From the NCBI GenBank assembly GCA_001599295.1, contig BCGN01000003.1, positions 349,148-413,147 on the forward strand: DNA of 64,000 bases. The letters run 5' to 3'. Under the pieces are notes generated by a model that had not been told where the DNA came from, ran no database searches, and saw nothing but the letters and a program-made list of their open reading frames with translations. Positions 24,458 to 35,520 of the stretch are shown in pieces (the first letter of the stretch is position 1; every line of letters begins with the position of its first letter). The DNA comes from Sporopachydermia quercuum. Its lineage: Eukaryota; Ascomycota; Sporopachydermiomycetes; Sporopachydermiales; Sporopachydermiaceae. The translations under genes and the position numbers were made by a program.

Positions 24458-27400
24458 AATTGACTCTGAATTCTAATGATAAATGAGATCACCCTTTGGA
24501 TCCACTCAATTTACAGTAAAAATTTGGTCTGATGAATTGATCAATTAGTCGAATGACATATAATATCAAGTGCTTCAGACTGATTACAGTGAAGACATCA
24601 AGATGATTTAGCTGAATGGCTGTTACTGTTAGATTCTATCGATACCTTCCAGTAACAGGCACAGTTAAGAACTTTTATTTTCCACCAAGTAAATACAATT
24701 CTCACACCTGATTTTTTTGTGAGTATGCAGTTTGTTTGATTGTTTCACGTCAGCTGTCTTTTATTTTTTCTTTTGGCTTCTTCGTTGGACTCCAAANGGA
24801 AGAGGATACTATTTTCTCTCATAAAGAAACTGAATAACAGGGAATGAGNAGCAGCCACAATAACAAGGAGGAAAACAACATGTAGAATTGTATGCATGAA
24901 GCTGCAGTATAGAGAATATCTGGAGATTCTGTTATGCCCCTCAGTAAAGAACTTGATCNAGTGTGAGTTGCTCGTTGGGATAGTTGTGATCTTTAGTTGG
25001 AAGTCATTGCATATATTATATTGAGTATCGCTAAACCAATAGCATCTCGTTGTTATATTTGATATTCCACGGGATACTAATGCCTTATATGTTAGAGTTA
25101 CAGTAAGTATGTATATGTATGCGTGGCTAATGCTAATTTGTTCATCTAACAACTAAGATAGGTACGTGACGATGAACTTTACATATTTGTGCATTGTTAT
25201 GCATTACAAATCTCTCAGACAGATAGCTGTNTCTGAACACGTGATACAAGTTCAGGTTGAAGGAGTGAAAGGAAAATGAAGAGGTTTCATAAAATCAGTC
25301 TACTAAAACTTGTTTGCTGGCTAATATGTGAGAATNAAATTCAAAATGAACGTCCCGTTCAAAGGAATTCTATTGCTTAATCGTTTCGTGGTCAGAATCG
25401 ATATTTCACTATGCCCAACATACATAGAACCAAGGTATAATAGTATGTCTAGCTTCATAAAACTTCATGATACTATCTATGTATCATCAACATTTGTCAC
25501 CAGCAGTTCATTTACTTCGTAGCTAACTTATTTTAACATATTCAAACAACTTCATGCTATTATTGAATGCCAAATGGATAACTTGTAATCTACCGATTCT
25601 ATCAATTTCTGGAACCTCCAAATTATCATCACATAATCAGAAAACTACTTGTTCCGTCTCTTCCCGTTCAAACCCCAGTCACTTGTCCTCAACCAAACTT
25701 TAAAATAAGCTCTAACTTATTTCTTTAAACATTATTTTCATTCTTGCGAAATCTCATTTACATAAAATGCGTCTACAATATGATGAAATACAAGCAAAGA
25801 AACGAACAAATATGTAATGATATGTCGAAGTGTGAAATTTGATTGTAGGATATGATGCAATAGTCACACAGGCTCCTATTGTCTGGTAAGAGTTAGAAAC
25901 TTGGATCTAAAGCAAACGGAAATTACATGACATGTAAGGTGAAAACCGTTGAGCCAATGCTGAAATCGAGAAATAAATAGCAAGAAGCTCGCGATGACGA
26001 GGGTTATCAAACTATTGATTTCAATGATTAGTGTCTTCTAGTTTTACTGAAGTGCGTCTGAGTATGTACATGCTGTCATGCAATCTTCAAACGTTGTAAC
26101 TGTAGTGAAATACCCCAACATTATTCAACTTTGCGTATAGATTTCATCATAATACAACAAGCAAGAATTATAATAGACGATTGTTAAAAACAGTTATTAG
26201 CAATTTAGCAGTTTCATTCTAGTATGTCATACAAAAAACACAATTGACCCGGTGAAAGCATTGGTTAGAAGTCATATGGTATCACTAGTTTCCACATCTG
26301 GCAAGTACGAAACTGTTACCATAAAGTAAAATGGTTTTATAATCTTTTTATATACTGAACATCTCATCAGTGTCTGTCAAAAATCTCTACTGTCTTCTAT
26401 ATCCAAATTTATCAAATAATATAAACAAGCCTCTTCCTTGCAGTTCATGCTGAATGCAATGCAAGCCTATCTACTCATTGCGGTACTAGCTGCACTTTAT
26501 TTCGTCTGATATCAGGCCATTGAAGTGCATAATCTACGTATGTAGGTAAGAAACCTATTCAATCCTATAACTTACGCGTTCCCCAGGGTCACATGAGGCA
26601 GAAGAATAAGTGGAAATTATTGCAGTGTTTCCACTCAAAAAAATTCTTTATCCATGCCTGTTGTAAATAATAAAATAAATGCGTGGTAGGATATGAATGG
26701 TGATGCAAAGAGAAGACCCAAAAAGGACAGCATTTCATTTGAAAGGTAATTGCTTTTTAAAAGTAAGTCTACGCATTCTGACAGGTTCAAGTAAACAGAT
26801 TGGTGGTATGAAGTCTACCTATGCCTGCTGTAGACATAGGCAGGAACCATCTTTAAGCTATTAGACTATTATGCATTAAANTGCGGGGAGGAGTGAGAAT
26901 TAGTTACATAATATAAATATACATGGGGAAGATTTAGTCGAATTGAATTTAAAAATTAGTTATATTAAACGAGGATAAATAGGAACGATGAATAAAATAT
27001 GAATAAAGTAGTACTAATAGATCCATTGGTTGGTAAGAAAGAAAATTTGAATTGAATCATTTATTTGAAAAATTAGAAAAACTAAGAAAAAGATTTAGAG
27101 GATGAAGCTGTCGTAAGGACAGAGGCAGGGCAAAAAAAGAATAGGAAAGGAATGGAAAGAAAAGAAAAGTGGGTAAAACTGGGGTTTTCTTGTTGCTATG
27201 AGATTACGAGACCTTCTTCAGTATTTACTTATGAATACTGAACCGTTTAAATGTGTGATAATGTGTGATATAATGCAATTTCATCTTCTTGAACACACGG
27301 TAGAAGCAATCGATCCTTTTCATTCATCCCTTATCATCAATTCACTCACACTCATCTTTCTTATTAATTACCTGGTAGAATAAATTAATCTTTGGTGAAA

Positions 27401-28113
27401 CCCCTACTTCAATTTCATTTGATTCTCGCTATTTCTACTAAAGCCATAACTATAAACTGGGTTTCAGGCTAATAAAATCACATGTTAACCCATATTGAAC
27501 GAGAAGGCCGAATAGAGTTGACACTGATTCACCTAGAATATACTTAACACTACGAAGTCTAAATAAAGTTCACCTGCTTAATCTCAAGAAATAGTTATCA
27601 GGAGTGAAAAGGTAAAAGAATACTTAAGGCGATAAGTAGCCCATCAATAAGGAATTGTATTCATTGTTATCGTATAAAACTTGGAGGAGGTATTCAAAGA
27701 GGATTAAGAACTTTTTAAGGATCATTAACGATTTAAACATCAATTGGAACATATAGAACGCTTCCAGACGATATCAATAAATATTATTACGGTAAGACTT
27801 TTATGAATAAGTTGGGAATAGTAAACAGAACGCGTCTTGTTGAGTCCTGAAAACAACAAGAATTAATGCCAGGACAAGGCGTGGTATCAAGAATCAATTG
27901 AATGAGTGCTTTTGTTTATATACCAGCGGATTGAGAGCTTTGTATAACAATTAAGTGCTGCTTGAATGGTAATTAAAGTCAGGCTACGACAAACATATTG
28001 TTGCTATAAACTATTGACAACTCAAAGAACCACTTTAATACCAACAAACTCATAGTTGGCAACTCCACTTTTGGGTTACATTCATTTTACATTGCATTAT
28101 AAAACACGACACT
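24458..28113. other. Largest gene-free stretch, 3.66 kb
   Basis: The divergent region between PHO91 and a small plus-strand gene. It holds several ambiguous bases (24797, 24849, 24959, 25232, 25336, 26881), a CACGTG near 25240, a purine-rich segment around 26930-27180, and a partial inverted repeat of CCTATG/CATAGG around 26815-26850. Open frames of up to 135 codons (24745-25152 minus, no ATG and three ambiguous codons) look like noise. A 20-codon hydrophobic ATG frame occurs at 26448 (MLNAMQAYLLIAVLAALYFV), too short to call. No tRNA or other RNA signature was recognised. Confidence 0.5.
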
Positions 28114-28503
28114 ATGACACTACCAAGAACACAATCTGACAACACGTTTTCAACTACAATAGCGACAAGAGACCAATCATCTCCTACGACGTCTCCCACG
28201 ACGTCTCCAAATACATCCCGGCCAGGCTCAATAGCGACTTCAGACTCCTACACCGTTCTTCCTGTTAAAGGAGTCGCTAAGTTTCAAAGGTCACTATCCA
28301 CAGATTCGGGGGAAGTGTATTCATTCAATGATCCTTTCTTATATTCGAAGTCATGTCAACCAGTTCGTGCACACATAGTTAGGCATGTGTCTGTATCTTG
28401 CGATCCTCATAGTGAATCTTGGGAAACACCAAGAACTCGAAATCATACACGAAGGCCCTCAATAGCTGTGCAGTTTTCCAAACCAGAAGTAAGTGGTAGC
28501 TAA
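28114..28503 (+). CDS. Hypothetical Ser/Thr-rich small protein
   Basis: 129 residues from an ATG in good context. Not recognised. The N-terminus is low complexity with a short tandem repeat at DNA level (ACGACGTCTCC twice) encoding PTTSPTTSPNTS. The middle has RSLSTDSGEVYSFNDPFLYS, and the C-terminus is basic and aromatic-poor (PRTRNHTRRPSIAVQF). RxxS-type sites (RSLS, RRPS) could be kinase targets. Likely a disordered cytoplasmic or regulatory protein. It sits alone downstream of a very long upstream region, as tightly regulated yeast genes often do. Confidence 0.5.
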   Translation: MTLPRTQSDNTFSTTIATRDQSSPTTSPTTSPNTSRPGSIATSDSYTVLPVKGVAKFQRSLSTDSGEVYSFNDPFLYSKSCQPVRAHIVRHVSVSCDPHSESWETPRTRNHTRRPSIAVQFSKPEVSGS

Positions 28504-29099
28504 ACCTTAGCTACCCCATCTGTATAAACTTTTGAAGAGAGAAGAGGTTCAACACAATACCAATTTCAGAGGACGCCAGTAGTAAATGGCCAAATTCGAA
28601 AGAAGCACCAGACTTCACTACAGACTACGAGTTTGAATACTTTTTTGTATAATGAGATATCGATGCTCTTAAACTTATTTTTGAAAGTTCAAAAAGTTAT
28701 ACTANACATTATATAGTATATATGGGAAGGAATTAGGGGATTAGGAATGATTAAATGAAATGGGTTAATGAGATGTTTGTTATTATTTATATTACTTTTT
28801 TATGCTGCTTCGAAGCTATTAGTTTCTTATTTCATCTTTCTTCAATAATGATCGTTGTTAAGGCAAGTTGTTAAGGCAACTTCTGAGAGCAACTTGAATT
28901 ACGACACACCATATATAACATATGACAAGAAATAAATATGTTTAANAACTTAATGAGGCTTCATATTTACACGCTGTAGCCAATATNTTAAAATTTCTTA
29001 CCAATAGTAAAATGATCAAGTCATGGATACCTAAATCATGAAATATTCTATGTTCTCACAAAACTATTCGTTGCCATCGTTTTCATCCCTACATTACTA
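28504..29099. other. Convergent 3' region with a 13-bp tandem duplication
   Basis: Between the small Ser/Thr-rich gene and YAH1, both ending here. Contains a perfect tandem 13-mer at 28854-28879 and ambiguous bases at 28705, 28946 and 28987. No gene seen. Confidence 0.5.
28854..28879. repeat. Perfect 13-bp tandem duplication
   Basis: GTTGTTAAGGCAA occurs twice with no spacer. A third partial copy (GGCAACTT) follows. Confidence 0.9.
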
Positions 29100-29798
29100 T
29101 TATGCGTTGAAATCCTTAACCTGTAGGTTTCTTGTCATTTGAGGCAAGGCAACTCTTATTCCATCTAATTCCTTAGTCATAACAACTTGACATCCTAACC
29201 GAGATCTAAGAAAATAGTTAGTAACAATCAACAACAATATTATCATATACAGTCCTCCAAGACCTCAATCTTTTGTAGAGAACAAACAAAGAGAAAAGAT
29301 AGCCACGCCATCAATCATCGTATCGACCATAAATCAATCAGATATTTTGAATAGATATTACACTTACGTTTCAGTCAAACCAAAGGCCAAATCCAACATA
29401 TCGTTTTCATCATCATCAGGTTCAGGGATTGCATCGTAGTATTCTGGATCAACAATAATGTGACAAGTAGAACAGGCACATGAACCGCCACAAGCACCTT
29501 CCATATCCAAACCATTTGATTGAGCAATATCTAGTAAATTATCTCCTTCGCATACTTCTAAAGCGATTTGATCTCCTTCCTTTGTTATAAATGTAATATG
29601 CAACTCTTCACCGGGTTTTGGTTTATGAGCATGCCCATGCTTAGCTACCTTGGTTTGAGAAAACTGCCGCACCGGAATTCCATTTCTTTGTATAGATCCT
29701 ATCAATTTGCTACTGTTTCGAACACCAGATATTCCACTATAGTGGTTACTGGCTCCTATTAAACAGCTTCTGGATATACCTTTAGTCAGCCTGAACAT
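29100..29798 (-). CDS. YAH1: Mitochondrial [2Fe-2S] ferredoxin (adrenodoxin type), one intron
   Basis: Exons 29368-29798 and 29100-29205 join to 178 residues. Yah1 is the matrix ferredoxin that passes electrons from Arh1 to iron-sulphur cluster assembly and to heme A and ubiquinone synthesis. The N-terminal 50 residues are a basic presequence (FRLTKGISRSCLIG, QRNGIPVRQFSQT). The domain starts ELHITFITKEGDQIALEV. Cluster ligands are in EGACGGSCACSTCHIIV (CX5CX2C); the fourth Cys is in exon 2 (SRLGCQVV). The C-terminus GIRVALPQMTRNLQVKDF is typical. The intron 29206-29367 (162 bp) has a GTAAGT donor and splits a Thr codon just before the last ligand Cys. Confidence 0.96.
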
Positions 29799-30794
29799 AT
29801 GCGCAATTGATAGAAAAAAGATCTTACTGATTGATCTTCACCAAAATTTCCTATAACCAAAATCCTTGAGATATGTGTACTGTACTCCGAAGTGCAATAC
29901 GTCCCGATGAAATATCCAAACTTCTGCCACGCTCGTTTATTAAATGCTAGTCTACAACGTTACAACTTTTCTACTTTACCATCCCGTCTATTGATACCAA
30001 CTTTGAAAGAGACCAACCAGTAGAGATTTATGAAGCAATAANGAAAAAAAAAAAGAGAAATAGAAAATGACTTAACTCCGGCAAAATGCACCTAATATGC
30101 ATCTTATATGCACGCAGTACATAAATTGCAAACTATTTCCTTGCATTTACACCTAACAGAAATGGGGGATGTAATGAAGACTTACATAACATTTGATTTG
30201 TCAATAGAACTTATCTTCAGAGTTCCCCTTAGCAAGGTAGATAGATATTCTTTTGTGACTATCTCGCCCGTCTCCCTCCGATAGATAAGGACCAAGAGTC
30301 GGCCAACGCCACTTTGAGACTTAGAGATTGAGAATAGTGAAAATTAACATCTCGAGAACACCCCCTTNAAGTTGTATATGTATCAGGCTTTTTTGTGGGT
30401 GATTTTACTTTAATGACACAAGTGAAATGTTCTCTATGTAAACGAGGAAAGCAAAGCACAGACAGAGAGATGATGGCTTGCAAGTGTAATGCGCGCCGAT
30501 GAGGTGATACCGTGATAGTAATATGTTAATAAGGAGCGAAACGGTACAGAATAGTCAATAAGTCTGTTAGCTTACTAAATATTTGGACTACCTTCCAGAT
30601 GCATTTATTCAAGGAACGTTAGATAAACGTAATCAGAAGACAAAGAATAAGCCCACAAAGCAAACCGGCAAACAGCTATATCAATCTATTAGTGTATAGG
30701 AATTGAATGATTGATACGTAAAACCGAGCTTTTGTTTATATTCAACATTAGTTATCTATATTATACCAAGGAGGAAACAATAAACTAGAATCAG
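29799..30794. other. Divergent promoter of YAH1 and VTI1
   Basis: About 1 kb. Mostly unstructured, with an A-tract near 30044-30055. The frame at 30259-30483 (minus) lacks an ATG at its start and is not supported. Confidence 0.5.
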
Positions 30795-31689
30795 ATGAAC
30801 AAAATGGCAGATCTTGGTACTGAACTATTCGCTAATTATGACTCTGATTACCAAGTTACATTGACTGATGTCAAGCAGAAACTGAGCGAACTACAAGATA
30901 CAACTGGTAACCAAAGGCAGAGTATAATCAGCGCTATCGAGCGTGCAATCGATGAAGGATTTGAAATTGTATGTTGAACTTTTGATTGGACCTGCTTTGC
31001 TTTTGAAGAACGCAATATGTAGTCATATGAAGTCTTGATACAAATGCATGATTTAGAAAGGAAGAGCAGAGCAAATACTAACTGTTTTTTACTAATTAGA
31101 TTGATCAAATGAACTTAGAAGTACAAAACATCTCTTCAGCATCAAGAGCGTCGTTCAATTCAAAGCTCCGTGGATACAGATTGGAACTAGACAAGTATAA
31201 GAAAGATATTGTAAGTTTTGGATTGTTTATTTGGAGATTTCAGTAGTACATAAGTGTGCTCTAATCAAAACAATAGATATTAACTCTAGGATTAATCAAT
31301 AGAAATCTATATTGGAAGAAGAAGACAGGAAACAGCTATTTGGTAGCCGTTATACTGATACACCTGATACATCTTCAGATCAGAGAGAACAATTGTTAGG
31401 AGCCAATGCATCGTTAGAAAGATCATCAGATAGATTGAGAGAATCACAACGAATTGCCAGTGAAACTGAAAACATTGGTGCCAATATATTGACAGATTTA
31501 AGAGGTCAAAGAGAACAAATACTGAATTCACGAAATACCCTAACCGATGCTGATAGTTATGTTGATAAATCTATTAGAACCTTAAAAACAATGACAAGAA
31601 GGTTGGCTACAAATAAGATCATCAGTTATGCTATCATAGCTGTTCTTATTATTCTAATTCTAATTGTTATTGCTAGTAAGTTTCGTTGA
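30795..31689 (+). CDS. VTI1: v-SNARE Vti1, two introns
   Basis: Exons 30795-30968, 31100-31210 and 31303-31689 give 223 residues (220 if the second ATG at 30804 is used; S. cerevisiae 217). Vti1 is the Qb-SNARE for Golgi to endosome and vacuole traffic and homotypic vacuole fusion. The N-terminal Habc bundle includes IDQMNLEVQNIS and KLRGYRLELDKYKKDI. The SNARE helix runs from about ERSSDRLRESQRIASETENI through ADSYVDKSIRTLKTMTRRLA, followed by the tail anchor ISYAIIAVLIILILIVIASK. Introns are 131 bp (GTATGT, ending TTAG after TACTAAT) and 92 bp (GTAAGT). A CTG codon at 31522 sits at a conserved SNARE-helix leucine. Confidence 0.96.
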
Positions 31690-32032
31690 TATATAGATAA
31701 GTTTTTCATGTTTGGTTAATGGGTGATCTTATGATCAAATAAATATAACATTGTTTCTATAGCTTTTTGGGTGTCAGGAATAATCTCTATAAGAGTACTA
31801 TTTTAAGTTACTCCTATGCTTCATTATTATTTTGAATTTACTAGTTAGTTTCAATCTCTTCTACACTTATATATTCAAAGCGATCGTATATTCAATAATT
31901 ATCTAAGTTCAAATCAATCCAGTATAATTATCAATCTGTCAATTTCGTAACAAAATCAAATTCACCTTAATCACATTTTTACCAGGACTTTCCGTCTAAT
32001 TATCTATTCTATTATCCAATATATTCTATCCA
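31690..32032. other. Convergent 3' region, VTI1 and GH63-like gene
   Basis: 343 bp of AT-rich sequence between two stop codons; nothing beyond 3' untranslated regions is seen. Confidence 0.6.
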
Positions 32033-35000
32033 TTATGATGCTTCAAAATCCTCATGAGAAACGATGCTGTTCTTTCTACTATCAGCAAACGAGTATCTCT
32101 TCAAAGCATGTCTAATTTGTTCAATCAAAGCTTTGTTCTTATCATCAATTGAACTACTATCCTCCTCGTCACTCATTCTTGACCGATTAGTAGTAGTTCT
32201 ACTTAGTGTGGGCTTAGAATCACCATTATCTCCGTCACTAGCAGTAGAAAGGAAACTAGCAACTGATTTTGAACTTCTCTTTCGGGTTAGTTTCAATGGA
32301 TTATATGGCTTAGGTTTATGAGACAAGATATCATCAAAATATAAATTTGCTGCTGAAAGGGGACTCTTAATAGAACTAACAGGTGCATCCATAGTCAATC
32401 CAGTATCATGAATCAATTTAGCTGCCAATGCAGTCCAACCACATTGATGTGACGTACCAATTCCTTGTCCCGAGTCGCCATGGAAATATTCATAAAACCA
32501 AACATGTTCTCTGAAATTCTCATTATAATCTAATATATCGTTACCACCATTGATTGGCCGGCGTCCTTCGTCATTGACTGTAAATAATCTGATGAGTCTA
32601 TGCTGAAGTTCCTCAGCAACTTCAGATAAATTCATCATTACACCAGAACCAGTTGGACATTCTACTTTGAAATCATCTCCATAATAGAGATAAAACCGTT
32701 GCAATGATTCGATCAGTAAAAAATTTACTGGCATCCAAATGGGACCCCTCCAATTAGAATTACCACCAAATAACGGCGAATCAGAATTTCCAGGAACATA
32801 TGATACAGTATAGTCTTGACCGTTAACATTCATACTGTACGGATGATCTTTATGATATTTCGACAATGATCTGATACCATAATCAGCAAGGAATTCATCT
32901 TCATCAAGCATTCTAGCTAAAATGTGTTTCAATTTTTCATCGTCTATTAATGATAACAACAGACGATCACCAACACCTCGTTTTCTCATACTAGCAATAT
33001 TCCTATGTGATACTTCAGCTTTATGTTCAATATACCAATCCAATTTCTTTTTGAAATTAGGGAACCGTGATAAAAACTCTGGTTCCAACGTTAAAGAAGC
33101 ATACATAGGAATAAGCCCAACTAATGACCGAATTGGTAATTGAACGTTAGGACCACCCCAATTGATGGCATCGTAGAAGAATTTATCGTCGTCATTCCAT
33201 AAAGAACGTTGTGTTTTCTCTGCAGTGAATTTCATGGCATCAGAAATCACCAAAAAGTGTTCATAGAACGTCAATGCAATGTTTTCATATACACTTCTGT
33301 TCTTTGCTAACTCCAAAGCAATATTCATCATTTGTAAGGCATAGAATGCCATCCAGCCGGTAGCATCTGCCTGTTCTAAAGTTCCACCTGTTGGTAATGC
33401 TTCAGAACGATTGAAAATACCGATGTTATCTAAGCCAAGAAAGCCACCTTCAAACAAGCCATTGCCATCAGTATCTTTTCGATTGACCCACCAAGTAAAG
33501 TTGAGTAGTAACTTATGGAACACACTTTCAAGGAAATCAAAATCTTCAACGCCATACATTTTTCTTTCGATCTTAAAAGTACGGAAAGCAGCCCAAGCAT
33601 GAACTGGAGGATTGACATCAGAGAAATTCCATTCATAAGCAGGTAACTGTCCATTAGGATGCATGTACCATTCACGGGTTAAAACATCAAGTTGATTCTT
33701 AGAAAACTCAGGATCAATCATTGCTAATGGAATGCAATGGAAAGCAGTATCCCAAGCACAAAAGAATGGATACTCCCATTTATCAGGCATCGATAGAATA
33801 TCATTAATATACAAATGTTTCCATGCCTGGTTTCTGATATGTTTTCTACTTTCTGGCGGGGGAGGATTAGCAGGATCACCATGATACCATTCATCGAAAA
33901 CAAATTCATAGTATTGTTTTGACCAGAGCAAACCAGCAAATGCTTGACGTTGAATGTTTCTTAGCTCATCAGATATAGGGAAAGGGCTAATCTTCCAGTA
34001 AAAATCATCAGCTTCGGATTCCCTTTGGTCAAAGATATAATCGAATTCTTCTTCATCAACTAATTCGGGTGATGATAAATCATTGGTATATTTAAATCTC
34101 ACAGTAACATAATCGCCAGGGGGAATACCACCTTCAGAATCAAATGCATACCAAGCACAAGATTTGGTTCCTTCCTTTTTAGGATTCACCGCTTCTTTAA
34201 CATCATCAACAATATAATCATGGAAAGCATCTTTTAAATAAGGATTCTTATTTTCAGTCTCCCATAATTTAGTACAATTTGTCTCATTATCAGTGAAAAG
34301 CAATTCTGGTGCAACATCATCACTATTCTCAGCATTCTCATAACCTGGAGATGGAGCAAACGTTGCAATACGGTCACCATATTTATAATGAGAAGTCAAT
34401 ACTCTAGAGTCATCAATAGCATTAATTTTTGGAACGGAATTTTTCTCTTCACGTTTAGTTTCCCAAGACCATGTATTACGGAACCAAATGTGAGGAATGA
34501 TATGCAAAGGAGCAGGCTCATCACCACGATTATAAGCCGTGACCCGGAAATACAATTCTTCTTCATTTTCATTATCCTTTGCCATTTCAATATAAATATC
34601 AAAGTATTTACTATCAGCAAACACATCAGTTTCATAAATTTCGTATTCTTCTTCACACCGGTTTCTTTTACCATTTTCTTCAATAAGCTCTTCGTAAGGG
34701 AACCTCCTCTGAGGATATCGATACAAGTACTTCATATAAGTATGACATGGAGTATTATCAAGATGATAGTAAATTTCCTTTACATCTTCACCATGGTTAC
34801 CTTCGTGAGAGGTAAGTCCGTAGAGCCTTTCTTTGAGAAAATCATCTTTTTCATTCCAGAAAGCAAATGAAATACAGGTGAAAAGGTTTCTATCACCAAC
34901 ACCGGCGATTCCATCTTCACCCCAGCGGTAGGCTCTTGATCTAGCATGAGAATGAGGGAAATCGCTCCAAGCATTACCATCACCACTTAAGTATGAAATG

Positions 35001-35520
35001 TTAGTACCGAGATTCGCGCTGATCACACAAAATATGTATGATTGGGTACAGGGCACACAATCTAAGGTGAGTAGTACTATACTTACGAGTAATCTTCGCG
35101 GACCGTTGCCTGTTGATTTGAAAGAATTCAGTTAGTTTGAAACAAAAAATGTCAATAAAAGCAATTCATTAAAAAAGATAAGCAACTCAGACCAAATTTA
35201 TCAGATAATTAGCTATCAAACAAGAGATACAACTTTTCTGGTACTATTTGAGCATAAGCCGTGATATCTCTCTTTGTGTAGCTTATGGTTTCTAGTAACA
35301 TACCCATTGACGTTCACTGACATAGGGACCCCATCGTTTCCAATACTATAAAAAGTAAAATAAACTGTTAGTATAAGCTTTAAATAAATATAAGAACCTA
35401 TCAAAAGATTCAAAGATTGAAACTAATTCAATAACCAGAGAGCCTACATACTTTGGTCTTAGTTTTGTCTTCGTAAAGACGTTTTTCCTCTTCAGTGAGT
35501 TGAGAGTCAGTATCAGTCAT
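32033..35520 (-). CDS. GH63-like (six-hairpin) glycosidase, three 5' introns
   Basis: Exons 35452-35520, 35304-35345, 35087-35109 and 32033-34985 join to 1028 residues. The protein starts MTDTDSQLTEEEKRLYED; exon 2 is YWKRWGPYVSERQW, exon 3 ATVREDYS, exon 4 opens GDGNAWSDFPHSHARSRAYR. It resembles fungal proteins annotated as glycosyl hydrolase family 63 / mannosylglycerate-hydrolase-like, with an (alpha/alpha)6 barrel. Marker blocks are AYRWGEDGIAGVGDRN, FFCAWDTAFHCIPLAMIDPE, GNGLFEGGFLGLDNIG, GGNSNWRGPIWMPVNFLL and SHQCGWTALAAKLIHDTG. Acidic residues in WDTAFH and the late barrel fit a glycosidase. There is no signal peptide, so it is probably cytosolic. I know of no S. cerevisiae counterpart. 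The C-terminal 100 residues are a Ser-rich tail. The 23-bp microexon 3 is supported by GTAAGT, TACTAAC and phase. Substrate unknown. Confidence 0.85.

Noticed and set aside
24745-25152. 135-codon minus-strand frame in the large gap
   Set aside because: Starts without ATG, contains three ambiguous codons, and shows no protein-like pattern.
26448-26510. 20-codon hydrophobic micro-ORF
   Set aside because: Resembles a tiny membrane peptide, but frames of this length are expected by chance and nothing else supports it.
27198-27383. 61-codon ATG frame downstream of a purine-rich tract
   Set aside because: Hydrophobic low-complexity translation, no recognised family, no splice signals nearby.
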